Assembly (NCBI GenBank): GCA_937988735.1
Contig: CALKHQ010000137.1
Coordinates: 1 to 9,638 of the forward strand
Origin: an uncultured Alphaproteobacteria bacterium
Lineage (GTDB): Bacteria > Pseudomonadota > Alphaproteobacteria > CALKHQ01
Length of the DNA: 9,638 bases
Reading direction: 5' to 3'
Shown: in pieces, positions 6,651-9,638 of the stretch
How the letters are laid out: each line of letters begins with the position of its first letter
Numbering within the stretch: the first letter of the stretch is position 1
Translations under genes and position numbers: made by a program
The notes under the pieces: generated by a model
Databases searched by the model: none
What the model was told of the DNA's origin: nothing
Seen by the model: only the letters and a program-made list of their open reading frames with translations

Positions 6651-8825
6651 GTGACCGGACGCGCCATTGCCGGCCTCGCCGCGGCTGCCGCGCTCGCCGT
6701 CGCCAGCGCCGCGGCCGCGCAGGAGCCGGTCCAGACCCTGCACGCCACACTGCGCCTGCTGCCGGCCTCCGAAGGCTTCGGCGCCGACGGGCGCGCGGCC
6801 GTGGGCCTGGAGTTCGACCTCGAACCAGGCTGGCACATCTACTGGCGCTCGCCGGGGGTGGCCGGCCTGCCGCCGGAGGTAAGCTGGGAGGGATCACGCA
6901 ACCTGGCCGCAGCCGAGATGAGCTGGCCGCGGCCGACCCGCTACGAACTGCTGGGGATCGAGACGCTCGCCTACTCCGAACGGGTGATCTTCCCGGTCAC
7001 CGTCGAGGCTCGCCACCCGTCGGCGCCGATGGCGCTGGTGGCTGATGTCAGCTTCCTGATCTGCGGCGAGGAGATCTGCGTCCCCGACCAGGCCACCGTT
7101 ACCCTCAACATCCGGCCCGGCGAGGGCGCGCCGACCGGTTTCACCCACGACATCGACCGTTTCCGCGCGCTGGTGCCGGTGCCGCCCGAGCAGGCGGGGC
7201 TTGCCATCACCGGCATCGCGATACAGGGCGAGGGCCGGGAGGGCCAGCTTCTCCTCGAGCTCGCCGCGACGGCGCCGGTGGCGTCCGCGGACCTGTTCCC
7301 CGAGGCAGGCCCGGCCTGGCAGTTCGGATCGCCGCAGGTGGAGCTTGCCGCCGACGGCCTCGGCGCCGCGATCACCGTGCCGGTGTCAACGATCACCGCC
7401 GACGTGCGCCAGCTCGCCGACGAGCCGGTCACGCTGACCGTCGTCGCCGACCAGCGGGCGATGGAGCAGACGCTGGTTCCGGCCGCCTGGACGCCCCCGG
7501 CGGGGGCATCCGCGGGCCCGCGCCCGGCCGCGCCGGCAGGCAACGCTGCCGCTGCCGGCGGCGAAGGGCTCCTTGCCGTGCTCGGCATCGCCGTCCTCGG
7601 CGGCCTCATCCTCAACCTGATGCCCTGCGTGCTGCCGGTGCTGTCACTGAAGGTGCTGTCGGTGATGGGCCACGGCGGTGGCCCGCGCGGCGCCGTGCGC
7701 CGCAGCTTCCTCGCCTCCGCGGCCGGCATCCTGACGTCGTTCCTCGTGCTCGCCGCAGCCGCGATCCTGCTGCGCAGCGCCGGAGTCGCGGTCGGCTGGG
7801 GCATGCAGTTCCAGCAGCCGGTGTTCCTTGCCGCGATGCTGGTCATCGTCGGCCTGTTCGCCTTCAGCCTGTTCGGGCTGTTCGAGATCCGGCTGCCCGG
7901 GGCAGTCGCCGACGTCGCCGCAACGGCGGGCGGGCCCGGGCCGGCGCGGAGTCTCCGCGCCCACTTCCTGACCGGCGCCTTCGCCACCCTGCTGGCGACG
8001 CCCTGCACCGCGCCCTTTGTCGGCACCGCGCTCGGCTTCGCGCTCTCCCGCGGGGCGGCCGAGATCCTGGCGATCTTCCTCGCCATGGGGCTGGGGCTGG
8101 CGCTGCCCTATCTGGCGATCGCGCTGTTTCCGGGCGTCGCCACCCGGCTGCCGCGGCCGGGCCGCTGGATGCTGTGGGTGACGCGGCTGCTGGGCGTGGC
8201 GCTGCTGGCGACCGCAGCGTGGCTGGTCAGCGTGCTCGCAAGCCAGATCGGGTGGGAGGCGGCGGCGGGCATCGCCATGCTCGTCGCCCTGATCGGCGCG
8301 GTGTTCGCCGTCCGCCGGCTGCTGCCCGCCGCCCGCATCGCCCGCTATGCCGGCTTCGCCGCCGTCGGCCTGGCCGCCGTCGCCGTCGGTGCGGCGCTGC
8401 GCGCGCCGCAGGTGGCGCGGGCGCACGACGACCTCTCCGCCGAGGCCATCGCCTGGGCGCCGTTCGACCCGGCTGCGATCCCGGAGCTGGTCGCCTCGGG
8501 CCGGACCGTGTTCGTGGACGTGACCGCCGACTGGTGCCTGACCTGCATCTACAACCGGACCGCCGTGCTGGAGCGGGGCGAGGTGCGCGCCCTGCTGACC
8601 GCGGATTCGGACGTCGTCCCCATGCTGGCCGACTGGACCAACCCGGACCCGGCGATTGCCGACTATCTGGCAAGCTTCGGGCGGTACGGCATTCCGTTCA
8701 ACGCCGTTTACGGCCCGGCCGCGCCCGAGGGCGTCGTGCTGCCGGAGCTGCTCACCCAGGAGGCGGTGGTCGAGGCCATCGCCGCGGCTTCCGGCAGCGG
8801 CATCACCGACCTCGCGGCGCGCTGA
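6651..8825 (+). CDS. dsbD: DsbD/ScsB-type transmembrane thiol-disulfide reductase
   Basis: Inner-membrane protein that would carry electrons from cytoplasmic thioredoxin to periplasmic disulfide partners. From the GTG start it has 724 residues. A signal peptide (1-23, cleavage near AAA/QE) leads to an exported beta-rich domain (about 24-300) with the pair C138-C143 in LICGEEICVP, as in ScsB-like or DsbC-corrector-like domains rather than classical E. coli nDsbD. A low-complexity Ala/Pro/Gly linker follows. The CcdA-like membrane core has about eight segments (306-329, 352-376, 389-411, 437-466, 470-494, 506-530, 536-556, 566-586), with C326 in NLMPCVLP and C452 in ATPCTAPF. The C-terminal thioredoxin-like domain (about 600-724) has WCLTC (C629, C632) and a probable cis-proline in GIPFN. 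These six cysteines, three pairs, are the only ones, which fits the three-step relay. The gene lies 31 bp before a HugZ-like gene on the same strand. Partners are unknown; dsbD and scsB are both defensible names. Confidence 0.93.
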   Translation: MTGRAIAGLAAAAALAVASAAAAQEPVQTLHATLRLLPASEGFGADGRAAVGLEFDLEPGWHIYWRSPGVAGLPPEVSWEGSRNLAAAEMSWPRPTRYELLGIETLAYSERVIFPVTVEARHPSAPMALVADVSFLICGEEICVPDQATVTLNIRPGEGAPTGFTHDIDRFRALVPVPPEQAGLAITGIAIQGEGREGQLLLELAATAPVASADLFPEAGPAWQFGSPQVELAADGLGAAITVPVSTITADVRQLADEPVTLTVVADQRAMEQTLVPAAWTPPAGASAGPRPAAPAGNAAAAGGEGLLAVLGIAVLGGLILNLMPCVLPVLSLKVLSVMGHGGGPRGAVRRSFLASAAGILTSFLVLAAAAILLRSAGVAVGWGMQFQQPVFLAAMLVIVGLFAFSLFGLFEIRLPGAVADVAATAGGPGPARSLRAHFLTGAFATLLATPCTAPFVGTALGFALSRGAAEILAIFLAMGLGLALPYLAIALFPGVATRLPRPGRWMLWVTRLLGVALLATAAWLVSVLASQIGWEAAAGIAMLVALIGAVFAVRRLLPAARIARYAGFAAVGLAAVAVGAALRAPQVARAHDDLSAEAIAWAPFDPAAIPELVASGRTVFVDVTADWCLTCIYNRTAVLERGEVRALLTADSDVVPMLADWTNPDPAIADYLASFGRYGIPFNAVYGPAAPEGVVLPELLTQEAVVEAIAAASGSGITDLAAR

Positions 8826-8856
8826 GCCGCGCAGGCCCGGCCGCGGAACGCAGGCA

Positions 8857-9638
8857 ATGTCGGACAAGAGCGCCGACCGGCCGCCGGTGCTGCAGCCGAC
8901 GGATGCAGACGCGAGGGCGCTCGCCCGCCGGCTGGTGCGCGGCGCGCGTTTCGCAGCTCTTGCCGTCCTCGAGCCCGGCACCGGCCATCCGCTGGCGAGC
9001 CGGGTCGCCACCGCCACCGACATCGACGGCAGCCCCACCCTGCTGGTCTCCGCCCTGTCCGCCCACACTGCGGCGCTGGCCGCGGACGGCCGCGCGTCGC
9101 TGCTGTTCGGCGAGCCGGGCCGGGGAGATCCGCTCGCCCACCCGCGCATCACCGTCATCGGCCATGCGGTGCGGATCGAGCGCGACACGCCGGATCACGC
9201 GCGCATCCGCCGCCGTTTCCTCGCCCGCCATCCGAAAGCGTCGCTCTATGTCGATTTCCCGGACTTCGCCTTCTTCCGCCTGCGGCCGGAGCGGGCGAGC
9301 CTGAACGGCGGCTTCGGCAGGGCCCATGCCCTCGCCGCCGGCGACCTGCTGGCCGACCCCACGGTCGCTGCGGCCCTGGCCGGGCACGAGGAGGCGGCGG
9401 CGGCGCACATGAACGGCGATCATGCGGAGGCCATCGCGCTCTACGCCACGGTCCTTGCCGGCGCGCCGGCCGGCAACTGGCGAATCGCGTCGCTCGACCC
9501 CGAGGGACTCGACCTCGTCGACGGCGACCACGTGCTACGGCTGGACTATCCGCAGCCCCTGGCCGGCCCGGACGCGCTGCGGCCCATGCTGGTGGCGATG
9601 GCGCAGGAGGCCCGCACCCGCCGGGACGGCCCGCGGGT
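8857..9638 (+). CDS. HugZ-like FMN-binding split-barrel protein with DUF2470-type C-terminus (3' end outside window)
   Basis: The frame from ATG 8857 stays open to the last base, giving 260 residues and two extra bases with no stop inside the window. Residues about 20-150 form a pyridoxamine 5'-phosphate oxidase-like split barrel: LASRVATATDIDGSPTLLVS (47-66), then GDPLAHPRITVIGHA (90-104), and YVDFPDFAFFRLRPERASLN (131-150) followed by GGFGRAHAL. The C-terminal part has HMNGDHAEAI (184-193), the hallmark of DUF2470-type domains fused to this barrel. Family members use FMN or haem; some, such as Campylobacter HugZ, degrade haem, while many are uncharacterised, so the substrate here is open. 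Family proteins are about 240-260 residues, so only a few residues are probably missing. GGAA at 8845-8848 is a plausible ribosome binding site. It lies 31 bp after the DsbD-type gene and is probably cotranscribed. Confidence 0.88.
   Translation, partial: MSDKSADRPPVLQPTDADARALARRLVRGARFAALAVLEPGTGHPLASRVATATDIDGSPTLLVSALSAHTAALAADGRASLLFGEPGRGDPLAHPRITVIGHAVRIERDTPDHARIRRRFLARHPKASLYVDFPDFAFFRLRPERASLNGGFGRAHALAAGDLLADPTVAAALAGHEEAAAAHMNGDHAEAIALYATVLAGAPAGNWRIASLDPEGLDLVDGDHVLRLDYPQPLAGPDALRPMLVAMAQEARTRRDGPR

Noticed and set aside
7644..9188. Minus-strand open frame of 514 codons opposite the DsbD-type and HugZ-like genes
   Set aside because: Very rich in Gln/Gly/Arg/Asp with no domain; spans two well-supported plus-strand genes and the gap between them.

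Overview
The window reads as an ordinary housekeeping stretch of a very GC-rich Gram-negative chromosome. The best guess is an alphaproteobacterium of the Rhodospirillales or a related order. That guess rests on the strong G/C bias at third codon positions, the style of the ThrC, M16, YqgE and DsbD-type sequences, and the exported proteins. It is inference, not a phylogenetic result. I see no IS element, phage gene, CRISPR array, rRNA or tRNA, and no island-like change in composition. Eight protein genes fill about 94% of the sequence, and the first and last are cut by the window edges.

Layout. (1) 1-2143, plus strand: the C-terminal 283 residues of an M32 zinc carboxypeptidase, followed 7 bp later by an unrecognised exported protein made of seven repeats, which I predict to be a seven-bladed beta-propeller. 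(2) 2144-2273: a 130-bp gap with an imperfect palindrome and a good ribosome binding site. (3) 2274-5636, plus strand: threonine synthase (TTG start), an M16 zinc peptidase overlapping it by 4 bp, and a RimJ/RimI-like GNAT acetyltransferase, apparently one operon. (4) 5637-5763: a convergent gap with a short GC hairpin. (5) 5764-6360, minus strand: a YqgE/AlgH protein. (6) 6361-6650: a divergent control region with a perfect 18-bp palindrome and a promoter-like TATAGT. (7) 6651-9638, plus strand: a DsbD/ScsB-type transmembrane thiol-disulfide reductase, then a HugZ-like FMN-binding split-barrel protein with a DUF2470-type C-terminus that runs off the window.

How they fit together. ThrC makes threonine from O-phosphohomoserine. 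The coupled M16 peptidase and the acetyltransferase have no obvious metabolic link to it, so their association looks like conserved gene order rather than a pathway. The DsbD-type protein would pass electrons from cytoplasmic thioredoxin across the inner membrane to periplasmic partners. It shares its control region with yqgE. No previously undescribed multi-gene system is evident. The items most worth a second look are the seven-repeat exported protein and the 18-bp palindrome.
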